NCBI RefSeq assembly: GCF_022483985.1
Contig: NZ_JAKVME010000003.1
Location: 209,001 to 273,000, forward strand
Length of the DNA: 64,000 bases
Source of the DNA: Acetobacter sp.
GTDB taxonomy: Bacteria; Pseudomonadota; Alphaproteobacteria; Acetobacterales; Acetobacteraceae
Direction: 5' to 3'
The first letter of the stretch is position 1. Each line of letters opens with the position of its first letter. The translations under genes were made by a program, and so were the position numbers. This document shows positions 20,811 to 30,200 of the stretch, piece after piece. Under the pieces are notes generated by a model. It saw nothing but the letters and a program-made list of their open reading frames with translations. It had not been told where the DNA came from and ran no database searches.

Positions 20811-20846
20811 AAAAGGCTCCGGAGAGACAACTCCGGAGCCTTTTTT
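20811..20846. terminator. Bidirectional rho-independent terminator
   Basis: AAAAGGCTCCGGAG, loop AGACAA, then CTCCGGAGCCTTTTTT. The stem is flanked by an A-run on one side and a T-run on the other, so it can end both the Rrf2 gene (plus) and thrS (minus), which converge here. Confidence 0.95.
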
Positions 20847-20859
20847 AATGGGGCGGATA

Positions 20860-22788
20860 TCAGCCCCGTCGTATGTCGGGAGCCTTGGCTTCCTCGGACA
20901 GAAGCGCAACAGCCTCGTCCAACGTCAGCATTTCCTGATCCGCACCGCCGAGACGGCGCATCGCCACCGTTCCGGCTTCCGCTTCCTTGCGCCCCACAAC
21001 CAGAATGACCGGCACACGGGCAATGCTGTGCTCGCGGATCTTGGCATTGATCTTGTCCGCACGGGTGTCGGACTCGACCGTGAGACCGGCCTTGCGCAGA
21101 CGCGTGACAACCTCTTCGGCGTAAGGCGCTGCATCGCTGACGATGCTGGCCACGACGACCTGCATCGGTGCAAGCCACAGTGGGAATTTGCCCGCATGCT
21201 GCTCGATCAGAATGCCGATAAAGCGCTCGAATGAACCGAGAATGGCGCGGTGCAGCATGACCGGGCGGTGGCGGGCGCTGTCCTCGCCAATGTAGTTCGC
21301 ATCCAGACGCTCCGGCAGCACGAGATCGACCTGAAGCGTACCGCACTGCCAGTCACGACCGATGGCGTCACGCAGCACGAACTCCAGTTTGGGACCGTAG
21401 AACGCGCCCTCACCCGGATTATATTCATATTCGACGCCGGCAATTTCACAGGCCCGCTTGAGCGCGGCTTCGGACTTGTCCCACACCTCGTCGGAGCCGG
21501 AACGCTGTTCCGGACGGTCCGAGAACTTGATGCGGAAATGCTCGAAGCCGAGATCCTTGTAGACCTCCGTCAGCATCGCCACGAAACGCACGGTTTCGTC
21601 CGCAATCTGGTCTTCCGTGCAGAAGATGTGTGCGTCGTCCTGCGTGAAGCCACGCACGCGCATGATGCCGTGCAGGGAACCGGACGGCTCATAACGGTGG
21701 CACGCACCGAACTCGGCCATACGCAGCGGCAGTTCGCGGTAGGAGCGCAGGCCGTGACGGAAGATCTGCACATGACACGGGCAGTTCATCGGCTTGAGCG
21801 CGAGGGTCTTGTCCTCGTCCTCGACGGTCGCCACGAACATGTGGTGGCGATATTTACTCCAGTGGCCTGACGCTTCCCACAGGGCGCGGTCCACGAGCTG
21901 CGGCGTGCGCACTTCCTCGTATCCGGCGCGGGTCTGGGCGCGGCGCATGTAATCCTGAAGCGCCGTGTAGAGACGCCAGCCCTTGGCGTGCCAGAAGACC
22001 TGACCGACAGCTTCTTCCTGAATATGGAAGAGGTCCATCTCCTTGCCGATGCGGCGGTGATCGCGGCGTTCCGCTTCCTCAAGCTGGTGCAGATGCGCTT
22101 CCAGCTCTTTCTTGTCGCGCCATGCGGTGCCGTAGATACGGGTCAGCATCGGGTTGCGATGATCGCCACGCCAGTAGGCTCCGGCCACCTTCATCAGTTT
22201 GAAGGCGTTGCCGACATCGCCGGTGGTGCGCAGATGCGGGCCACGGCAGAGGTCGAGCCACTCACCCTGACGATAGATCGAGATTTCCTCGTCGCCCGGA
22301 AGGTCACGGATCAGCTCAGCCTTGAAGCGCTCGCCACGATCCTCGAAGAACTTGATCGCTTCATCGCGCGGCCATGCCTCGCGCGTAAAGGGCGCGTTGG
22401 CCTTGATGATCTCGTGCATCCGCTGCTCGATGGCCGTGAAATCTTCCGGCTTGAACGGTTCGTTACGGTAGAAATCGTAATAGAAGCCGTTTTCGATCGA
22501 CGGGCCGATGGTGACCTGTGTGCCGGGGAACAGCGACTGCACCGCCTCCGCCAGCACATGGGCGGCGTCATGGCGGATCATTTCCAGCGCTTCCGCATCC
22601 TTGCGGGTCACGAAGCGGATGGATGCATCCTGTTCGATCGCGCGATCCATGTCGCGAAGCTGTCCATCAACTTCGATGGCGAGGGCCGCCTTGGCGAGGC
22701 CGGGACCGATGGACGCGGCGATGTCCGTGCCCGTCACCGTTCCGTCAAACTGGCGAACGGAACCGTCTGGCAGGGTGATGGCAGGCAT
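20860..22788 (-). CDS. thrS: Threonyl-tRNA synthetase
   Basis: Class-II aminoacyl-tRNA synthetase that charges tRNA-Thr. Domains in order: TGS ([17 protein letters not shown]), editing domain with the [12 protein letters not shown] and zinc-type motif region, catalytic core with [20 protein letters not shown] and [12 protein letters not shown], and the anticodon domain with [10 protein letters not shown]. The start is the ATG at 22788 (MPAITLPDG), giving 642 aa, standard length. The open frame extends 86 codons further upstream without similarity to the family. No T-box leader was seen. Confidence 0.97.
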   Translation of the reverse strand: MPAITLPDGSVRQFDGTVTGTDIAASIGPGLAKAALAIEVDGQLRDMDRAIEQDASIRFVTRKDAEALEMIRHDAAHVLAEAVQSLFPGTQVTIGPSIENGFYYDFYRNEPFKPEDFTAIEQRMHEIIKANAPFTREAWPRDEAIKFFEDRGERFKAELIRDLPGDEEISIYRQGEWLDLCRGPHLRTTGDVGNAFKLMKVAGAYWRGDHRNPMLTRIYGTAWRDKKELEAHLHQLEEAERRDHRRIGKEMDLFHIQEEAVGQVFWHAKGWRLYTALQDYMRRAQTRAGYEEVRTPQLVDRALWEASGHWSKYRHHMFVATVEDEDKTLALKPMNCPCHVQIFRHGLRSYRELPLRMAEFGACHRYEPSGSLHGIMRVRGFTQDDAHIFCTEDQIADETVRFVAMLTEVYKDLGFEHFRIKFSDRPEQRSGSDEVWDKSEAALKRACEIAGVEYEYNPGEGAFYGPKLEFVLRDAIGRDWQCGTLQVDLVLPERLDANYIGEDSARHRPVMLHRAILGSFERFIGILIEQHAGKFPLWLAPMQVVVASIVSDAAPYAEEVVTRLRKAGLTVESDTRADKINAKIREHSIARVPVILVVGRKEAEAGTVAMRRLGGADQEMLTLDEAVALLSEEAKAPDIRRG

Positions 22789-22864
22789 GGATGGATGCTC
22801 CAGGCATTGAATGGGACGGACGACCGGGATGGACGTCCTTATGGGAAGGCCGACTTTAATGGCG

Positions 22865-23782
22865 TCAGCCGAGGGCGGAGACAACCCTATCCACGGAAAG
22901 AGTTGCCATATCGTGCACCCGGAGCACACGAACCTGCTCGGCAAACCGCCCGATGGGGGCTGTAAGGCCGGGATCACTCTCCGCTGAAAACAGCACAAGG
23001 CAGCGACAGCCGACAGCGGCGGCAAGGTGCATCGGGCCGGTATCATTGCCGATGGCGACGGTGGCTCGGGCGCAGATGCCGCCCAGATCAGGGATGGACG
23101 TCTTTCCTGTCAGGTCAACGGCGTTCGGACACACTGACTGGATGACGGTCGCCAGAGGGGTGTCCGCACCGCTGCCGATGACAACCGGCGTCAGACCCGT
23201 TGCCGCAAGATGAGCGGCCAGCGCGCCATAGCGTTCCGCCGCCCATCTCTTGCCGGGACGATGGGGCGCGGCCCCCGGCACGATGACCGCGTAGGGTGTG
23301 CTGAACTGCGTGACGAACCGGGAACCCTGCGAGGTGAGCCAGCCAAGGTCGGCCACCTCCGGCACCTCCGCAAGTCCCGCCACCCGGAGCTGGTCGCGCT
23401 GGCGGGCGCGGGTGTGCATCAGAGTGCGGCTGGGATTGGTGTGGGAAAGAAGGCCGTTACCCCCGATGCCGGACCAGTCAGCCGCTCCTGTCAGGCGGCG
23501 GTACCCGCTGGAACGGCCGGAGGTCTGGAGGTCATAGATACTGTCATAACCGCTTAACTGTTGTCTGAGCCGCTTCATGCCCCGGAGGTTGGTGATTTTC
23601 GGACGGGTATCGATCTCGATCTGGTCGAACCACGGGCTGGCTTCGGCAAGCTCACGGAACGGCGCTGTCGTCAGCAGGGTGATGGAGGCATCCGGATGAT
23701 GGGCGCGGATCGCGGCGAAGGCAGGAAAACTCTGCACGACATCACCAAGGGCGCTGAGGCGGATGACAAGAATGCGCGTCAT
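22865..23782 (-). CDS. Glycosyltransferase family 9 (heptosyltransferase-like)
   Basis: GT9 enzyme of the ADP-heptose:LPS heptosyltransferase type, expected to act in lipopolysaccharide core synthesis at the inner membrane. The N-terminus [19 protein letters not shown] is the family opening, and the C-terminal donor site shows [20 protein letters not shown]. Length of 305 aa is slightly short but within range. It lies between thrS and a TPR gene on the same strand. Which heptose or other sugar it adds is not determined. Confidence 0.9.
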   Translation of the reverse strand: MTRILVIRLSALGDVVQSFPAFAAIRAHHPDASITLLTTAPFRELAEASPWFDQIEIDTRPKITNLRGMKRLRQQLSGYDSIYDLQTSGRSSGYRRLTGAADWSGIGGNGLLSHTNPSRTLMHTRARQRDQLRVAGLAEVPEVADLGWLTSQGSRFVTQFSTPYAVIVPGAAPHRPGKRWAAERYGALAAHLAATGLTPVVIGSGADTPLATVIQSVCPNAVDLTGKTSIPDLGGICARATVAIGNDTGPMHLAAAVGCRCLVLFSAESDPGLTAPIGRFAEQVRVLRVHDMATLSVDRVVSALG

Positions 23783-23841
23783 GGGCGGCAGATTGCCCTG
23801 CCCTGCCCTTTCACGCCAGAGCAGCCTGTTGGTGGAGCGTA

Positions 23842-24726
23842 TCAGTGCGTGTCCGGTGCCGGAGACGCCGCTGAGGCGTGCAGTGTCACGTCGCTCGGTG
23901 GAAGAGCGTCCGGATCGGAGGCGAGAACCGTCAGATCCTGTCGCGCCAGGTCGGCTTCATGGGAATCAGGCTCAAGAGATACGACCTTTTCCCAGTCGGC
24001 GCGGGCGCCTGCCGGGTCGTTCAGACGCTGGCGGATGATGCCCCGCTCAAGCAGGGCTGTGGTGTCATCCGGCTCCAGCGCCAGAGACTGCTCAATGTCG
24101 ATTTTCGCCAGCGCCAGCGCGCCGGTCTGTATTTCCGCCATGGCTTTCAGCCTGTGCGTCTCCGCCGCCAGCAGAGGGTTGCTGGCGAGTGGCGTCAGGT
24201 CCCGGATGACGGTCTGCGGCTGATCCATCTGGAGAAGCGCCCGGTCTTTCAGCAGGCGGAGAGCGACGGATTCCGGCGTCAGTGTCAGTCCGTATCCTGC
24301 GGCGTCGGAGGCTTTGCCGGGCATGGCGGCAGCGAACCATGCGCGGGCGGCATCAGCGGCGACATTGGCCCGTTCTTCCGTGGAATCATCGTCAGCGCCC
24401 GCCTCATGTCGGGCTGCCTCATGCGCCAGATGATCGAGCTGTTCCGCTCCGGCGAGCGCGTCTCCATCCATGACATCCGCAATCGCCCTGCAATGTCCGA
24501 CTGCCCGCTCGCTGCCCGCAGTCATGTGGCTGGAGACGTAATCCTCCGCATCCGAAGGATCGTCATCCAGAAGGGCAAGGCATTCGGACAGGACAAAGGG
24601 AGGCTGCGCGATGGCTGTTGCCGCGCGGGCGGCACAGGTGCCGGTTGTCAGGGAGGCGAGCAACATGAGGGTCGATGCTCTGGGGCTACCCGGGAAGCGG
24701 GCGGTTTTTCGCTGCCCGACCATCAT
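23842..24726 (-). CDS. Exported tetratricopeptide-repeat protein
   Basis: TPR protein of about 294 aa with a signal-like segment (STLMLLASLTTGTCAARAATA) when started at the ATG at 24726. Repeats are clearest near the C-terminus: AKIDIEQSLALEPDDTTALL and ARADWEKVVSLEPDSHEA. TPRs mediate protein contacts; no catalytic motif is seen. Starts at 24783 (ATG) or 24843 (TTG) are possible, but would bury the signal sequence. It lies between the heptosyltransferase and a divergent glycosyltransferase gene, so an envelope role is likely but unproven. Confidence 0.7.
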   Translation of the reverse strand: MMVGQRKTARFPGSPRASTLMLLASLTTGTCAARAATAIAQPPFVLSECLALLDDDPSDAEDYVSSHMTAGSERAVGHCRAIADVMDGDALAGAEQLDHLAHEAARHEAGADDDSTEERANVAADAARAWFAAAMPGKASDAAGYGLTLTPESVALRLLKDRALLQMDQPQTVIRDLTPLASNPLLAAETHRLKAMAEIQTGALALAKIDIEQSLALEPDDTTALLERGIIRQRLNDPAGARADWEKVVSLEPDSHEADLARQDLTVLASDPDALPPSDVTLHASAASPAPDTH

Positions 24727-24881
24727 GAGCGATGCGGGGGGATGTTCGGAAACCAGGGACGGGGAAGAGGCCGGACCAGTCATGGGACCATTGAGGGCAG
24801 GGATGGCGTTGCGGTCAAGTCCGAACGAAAAAAGAGACAACAAGGTGCGGGATCGGCTGGTCCGTGCTATCCGCGAAAATT

Positions 24882-26084
24882 ATGAATGCGTTAACTCGTA
24901 GGCCAGTCATCCTTCAGGTTCTGCCTGCCCTTGATGCGGGCGGTGTGGAACGGGGCACCGTTGAAATGGTGCAGGCCATCACGCAGGCTGGTGGAATACC
25001 GCTTGTCGCCAGCGCGGAAGGGCGGCTGGCTCCGATGATCGCCTACTATGGCGGTCGTCATATTCCGCTGGAACTGGGCCGGAAATCGCCCTTCGCCATT
25101 CTGCGGAATGCGCGGAAACTGAAAGCGATCATCAGGAAGGAAAAGGTCAGTCTGGTCCATGCCCGGTCACGCGCACCCGCATGGGCCGCGAAGCTGGCAT
25201 GCCGGTCGCGCAAGGTTCCTTTCGTCACCACATGGCATGGCGTTCACAACGCGAATTTCCCGGGCAAGAAGGCCTATAACGCCGTGCTGGCCGCGGGCGA
25301 CCGTGTGATCGCCATCAGCCAGTTCATCGCGGATCGTCTGAGGCGGGAATACGGGGTCGGGGACGATCGGCTCCGCATCATCCCCCGTGGCGCGGACACG
25401 GTGCAGTTCGATCCTGAAAACGTGCGGGGAGATCGGGTCGGCGCTGTTCTGACTTCGTGGAATATCGAGGATGACGGCGCTGCGATCATTCTCATGCCGG
25501 CGCGGCTGACGGAGTGGAAAGGGCAGGGGTTTCTGCTGGAAGCGCTTTCCATCATGATCCGCGAGAAGTGGACGACGCGCCCGTGGGTCTGCGTTTTCGC
25601 GGGAGAGACGCCGGAGAAATCAAGCTTTCCGGCCCAGCTTGAATCGCGTGTTGTCGAACTCGGTCTGACACCGCACGTGCGGTTCGGAGGTCATTGCACG
25701 GATATGCCAGCGGCCCTCGCCTTGTCCGAGATGGTTGTCGTGCCGTCTCTGCGACCGGAACCGTTCGGGCGTGTGGTGGTCGAGGCGCAGGCGATGGCGC
25801 GGCCTGTCATTGTCGCGGCACATGGCGCGGCCGTGGAGACGGTCCGGCATGGTGAAACCGGTCTGCTGTTTCCGCCCGGTAATGCGCGTGTTCTTGCGGA
25901 AATGATCGCCGCCACTCTGGAAGCGACGGAGGAGCAGCGCATGGCGTTGGGTCATGCGGCACGGCTGAATGTGCTGGAGCATTATACGACCCGCTCCATG
26001 CAGCAGGCGACGCTGGCGGTTTACGATGAAATGCTGGGTGAAGGGTTGGCTGGACGTTTTGCAGAGCCGGGTAGTGAGGGATAG
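24882..26084 (+). CDS. Glycosyltransferase family 4 (GT-B fold)
   Basis: Retaining GT4-type glycosyltransferase of 400 aa. The N-terminal acceptor domain begins VILQVLPALDAGGVERGTVE. The C-terminal donor domain has VVPSLRPEPFGRVVVEAQAM, the E-x7-E donor-site pattern, and GETGLLFPPGNA. Such enzymes build LPS or exopolysaccharide. The start is the ATG at 24882, with a GTG at 24864 as the alternative; neither has a strong ribosome site. It is the last gene before the AT-rich island. Confidence 0.88.
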   Translation: MNALTRRPVILQVLPALDAGGVERGTVEMVQAITQAGGIPLVASAEGRLAPMIAYYGGRHIPLELGRKSPFAILRNARKLKAIIRKEKVSLVHARSRAPAWAAKLACRSRKVPFVTTWHGVHNANFPGKKAYNAVLAAGDRVIAISQFIADRLRREYGVGDDRLRIIPRGADTVQFDPENVRGDRVGAVLTSWNIEDDGAAIILMPARLTEWKGQGFLLEALSIMIREKWTTRPWVCVFAGETPEKSSFPAQLESRVVELGLTPHVRFGGHCTDMPAALALSEMVVVPSLRPEPFGRVVVEAQAMARPVIVAAHGAAVETVRHGETGLLFPPGNARVLAEMIAATLEATEEQRMALGHAARLNVLEHYTTRSMQQATLAVYDEMLGEGLAGRFAEPGSEG

Positions 26085-26242
26085 CCCGTTCAGGGGTGTG
26101 CTATGTCTCGTTGAGTGAGATGGTCTTTCTGAATTTTTATTTAATATTCAGGAATTTTTTGTAAAATATCCTGAAAACCATCTTGTAAAATGGTATTTTG
26201 AAAACAGGGTTATTTATGGACAGATTTTTCTGTCCACAGATT

Positions 26243-26268
26243 AAGGGGCCGTTCTGTCGAATGGGATC
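26243..26268. repeat. Short shared intergenic motif, copy A
   Basis: AAGGGGCCGTTCTGTCGAATG then GGATC recurs almost unchanged at 55398-55422. It lies in the AT-rich 530-base gap (26085-26614) after the GT4 gene. That gap otherwise shows only weak inverted repeats and long A/T stretches, and no gene. Confidence 0.5.
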
Positions 26269-26614
26269 AAACGGTTCAGGGACAGCACATGATTGGCAGT
26301 AAAGAGCATCCTCCTGGAAGACACCGGGGAGGCTGGCCCCTGCCGATAATAAGATAGAAATGGTGATAAAATAATACATTTAATACAGTAAATATGCATA
26401 ACAAATGCCTATTTATTTCGTATTTTACTTGTTTATTTGTTTGGTGCAATAAAAATATTTACATGCATAGATAATATTGGTTATAATGATGACATTTGTA
26501 TTTATTTTAACAAATACAGTTGATATAAAATCAAGTTAATGCTAAATATATTTTCTGTAGAGGGAATATATCTTTCTATAATCCTTTCAGAATTAATTGT
26601 TGAGGCTTTCTGTC

Positions 26615-26929
26615 ATGAGAACACTAAGCGCTGAAGAAATGAATGAAATTTCTGGTGGCGGTCTTCTGGGTGGTCTGGGTAACGCGCTGATTTCTGTCGC
26701 TAACGGCATTAACACGCTTCAGGATCAGACCAACGTTTTCGGGTCGCTTCTTCACAATGTCGGCCTGGGTCCAGTAACGGGTATTGTCGATAGCATCATT
26801 CAGGACGGCACTGACGCCATTTCCTCTGCCGGTTACCTTCTTGGTGGAACAGAATCACGCGTGTCCCATCTGAGCAACACGGCAGCAACGGGTCAGTATG
26901 GCTTCAGTTTTCTGGGTTTCAGCCTCTAA
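26615..26929 (+). CDS. Small peptide with double-glycine leader (bacteriocin-like precursor)
   Basis: 104-aa peptide. The first 15 residues, MRTLSAEEMNEISGG, match the double-glycine leader pattern (L-S-x2-E-M-x2-I-x-G-G) that C39-peptidase ABC exporters cleave. The rest is Gly- and Ala-rich and hydrophobic, with GLLGGLGNALISVANGIN, GPVTGIVDSIIQDG and the C-terminus YGFSFLGFSL, like many unmodified class-II bacteriocins. The ATG has TGAGG nine bases upstream; an upstream TTG at 26597 is less likely. The gene has its own terminator at 27035-27074. No C39 exporter or immunity gene is in the window. Function is inferred from the leader only. Confidence 0.65.
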   Translation: MRTLSAEEMNEISGGGLLGGLGNALISVANGINTLQDQTNVFGSLLHNVGLGPVTGIVDSIIQDGTDAISSAGYLLGGTESRVSHLSNTAATGQYGFSFLGFSL

Positions 26930-27034
26930 AACTTCAGTCTGTGCAACCAGAAAGACAAAGTCCTGAATCTTTGCCATTTTTTTATGGCCCTGATTCATCT
27001 GGTGATTTCTGAAATGGTAGATTGATTTGTTTTG

Positions 27035-27074
27035 ATGCGATTACGGTAATATTGGTACCGCAATCGCATTTTTC
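27035..27074 (+). terminator. Rho-independent terminator after the GG-leader peptide
   Basis: ATGCGATTACGGTA pairs with TACCGCAATCGCAT (one mismatch) across a 7-base loop, followed by TTTTC. It separates the peptide gene from the synthetase gene, so they are probably separate transcripts. Confidence 0.8.
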
Positions 27075-27209
27075 AGAGATCTGTCAGAGGGTCTCCTGAA
27101 ATATGTAATATATATATGAAAAAAGAAAATATAGGAGCTTGCTCTTGAAATAATGGTGATTTTTTGTCCCAATTCTTGTCGTTTTCTGGCGTCGAAAAGG
27201 TAATTTGCA

Positions 27210-30200
27210 GTGGTGAAAAATGCGGATTTCATTGATATTCTGTCAAAAAGAGCCACGGCTCAATCTGCATCCATTGCTTTTTCGGAGCTTGATGCAATGC
27301 TCGATGTGCAGGCGTCACTTACTTACGCCGATCTGGATTTGCGAGCCCGCAAGATTGCCGTTTCCCTACTGAAAAGATCATCGCGTGGCGCAAGATGCCT
27401 TCTGCTGTATCCTCCGGGTCTCGATGCTGTCGTGGCTTTTTTTGGCTGCCTTTACGCTGGCATTATTCCCGTGCCAGTTCTGCCCTACGCGTCCAACAGA
27501 CATCTTGATCGTATATGCCGCGTTGCTGAAAACGCAGGCGCTCTGATTGGATTGGCCACTGATACGGTCATTTCTGTTCTGGGGTGTCACCTTCCGCTCT
27601 CCAATGGAGAGATGCTCGAGTGGCTCCAGCTTCCCGTATTGCTGGATGAAGGCGAGGCTGCGGAATGGTCCGGTTGTGAGCATAATCCGGAAAATATCGC
27701 CTTTCTTCAATATACCTCTGGATCAACAGGCGCTCCACGCGGTGTGTGCGTATCTCATGCCAACCTTGTTTATAATGCGGAAGCTATCGCATCCGGTTTT
27801 GACGTTGTGGAGGACGGTGTACTCGTTTCATGGCTCCCTGCCCATCATGATATGGGTTTGATAGGATGTCTTCTTCAGCCGGTCTTTAGCGGTGTTTCTA
27901 CATATCTTCTGTCACCACTGCATTTTACACGGCAGCCGCTTGACTGGCTTCGCGCAATCAGTCGCTACAAGGGCAATTACAGCGGCGCGTCTGATTTTGC
28001 CTACCGTATGTGCATTGAAGCTGCAGCGCAGAACGGATTGCCTGATGATCTGGATCTGAGTTGCTGGAAGACCGCTTTTTCGGGTGCTGAAGTCGTCAGG
28101 GCGTCAACATTGAAGAAATTCCATGAAATTTTCTCTCCTGTGGGTTTCAAGGCTTCATCGATTACAGCGTGCTACGGCATGGCGGAAACGACATTGTGGG
28201 TTTCTGGCGCTCGTGACTCCATGGCGCATATCCTTGATGTCAATCGGCAGGCTCTGGCTGCGGGTAATGCTGTCACTTCATCGGGTTCGGGTGAGACCAT
28301 CCAGCTTGTCGGCTGTGGAGGCGTCTACGGTGATACTGATCTGCGTATTGTCAATCCGGATACCCTCAAGGAATGTCCGCCAGCCCGGATAGGAGAAATC
28401 TGGTATTCGGGACAGAATGTTGCTCAAGGATATTGGAAAAACTCTAAGGCAACAGAAGAAAAATTTGATTTTTTCCTTGATGGAATGAAAGAAAAAAAAT
28501 ATCTGCGCACAGGGGATATGGGCTTTATCAGTAACGGGCAGGTTTATATCACCGGACGCTTGAAAGATATCATCATCATCAACGGTAAAAATTACTATCC
28601 GGACGATATCGAAAATATCGTAATGGAAAGCCACCCGGTCATGAAAGGGGCTGCCTGTGTCGCTTTTTCCGTTGATGATGAGCATGGCGGTGAACGATTG
28701 GCGATTATTGTTGAACCGCACAACTGGCATCTAGGCAAGCCGGAGCAGGAGGCTGCCACGATAGCCTTGCGTTCGAGGATTTCATGCGAGGCAGGGTTGC
28801 GCGTGGATGAAGTGCTTTTTGTTCGTAGAGGACAGGTTCCCAGAACTTCTAGTGGCAAATTGCAGCGAAGCGCCGCAGCACAACGTTATCAGGCTGGTGA
28901 ATTCAAGGAAATCAGGAATAAATCCGGTCAGAGTTGTATTGAAAAGAATAAATGTTCTACACCTTCTTTGCGCGCGTTTGTGGAGGAAGCGCTCCGCTTG
29001 CTTCCGGGATCTTTGCAGACCGATATCCCTCTGACATCGCTTGGGTTGGACTCTCTTACAGCCATGCGCATTTCCGGTGCGATCGAAAAGGAATTTCAGG
29101 TTCAAATTCCGCTCGATCTTTTGTTCGACGGCGCCAGTTTTGATGATTTGCAGGCGCATATTGCTTCTACCGATCCGATATCCGCTCCGGCAACGGAGAT
29201 CGTGAATAATAGATTTTCTGGTGAAGAGGAATTCCCGCTTCGACCCATTCAGCGTGCTTATGTCGTCGGACGGGACGAAAATCTTTCATTCGGTGGCCTG
29301 TCCACATACGTTTATATTGAAATCGATGGAAATTGGCATCCTTCGCAGCTGGAAAATGCCTGGAACAAGCTCATATGTCGTCATGCATCTTTGCGGACTG
29401 TTGTCCTGTCACGTGGCGCACAGCAAATTCTTGAATCTCCCGGAAAATATATTATTCTGGTTAATGATTTTTCTGAATTGTTCGAAAAAGAAAAGCAGGA
29501 AGCGCTCCTTGCCTGTAAGCAGGAAAATGAAAACCGGGTTCTTCCTCTTGGCACATGGCCTCTCTTTGATCTGAAAATCAGCAAGATAGAAAGGGGAAGA
29601 AACAGACTGCATTTCGGTATTGATATGTTGATCGCAGATCTATCAACAATCACTCTTCTTCTGTCCGAAATGAATCAGCTTCTACAGGGAGAGGAACTGC
29701 CGGCGCTTCCGGAGATCAGTTTTCAGACTTATGTCGCATATGAACAGGCAGCGCAGTCCGGTAGGGCGAGAGAGAATGCTTTGCGTTATTGGCAGGATAG
29801 AATTGCCGATATCCCACCACCACCGCTTTCAATCGCGTCCCTTCAGGGACAGCGTCCACGTCTTGGACGTAGAAAATACGTATTGTCTGAAGATATGTGG
29901 AGTCGTCTTGTCCAAAACGGTGCACGTTTCGGCCTGACCAAATCAACCATCATGTGTGCGATTTATGCAGAAGTTCTGGGACGGTGGAGCGGCAATGCGC
30001 ATTTTCATCTGAGCCTGCCATTGAATGACAGGCTGCCTGTCGATCTGAATATTGATCGGGTTGCAGGTGATTTTACCCGTATAGAAATTTTGGAGATTGA
30101 TAATCGCAACGGAAAGAGTTTCGCTGACCGCTCTTTTGATATCCAGAAGCGTCTCCGTGAGGATCTGTCACACCGGATGGTCGACGGTGTGGATGTATTG

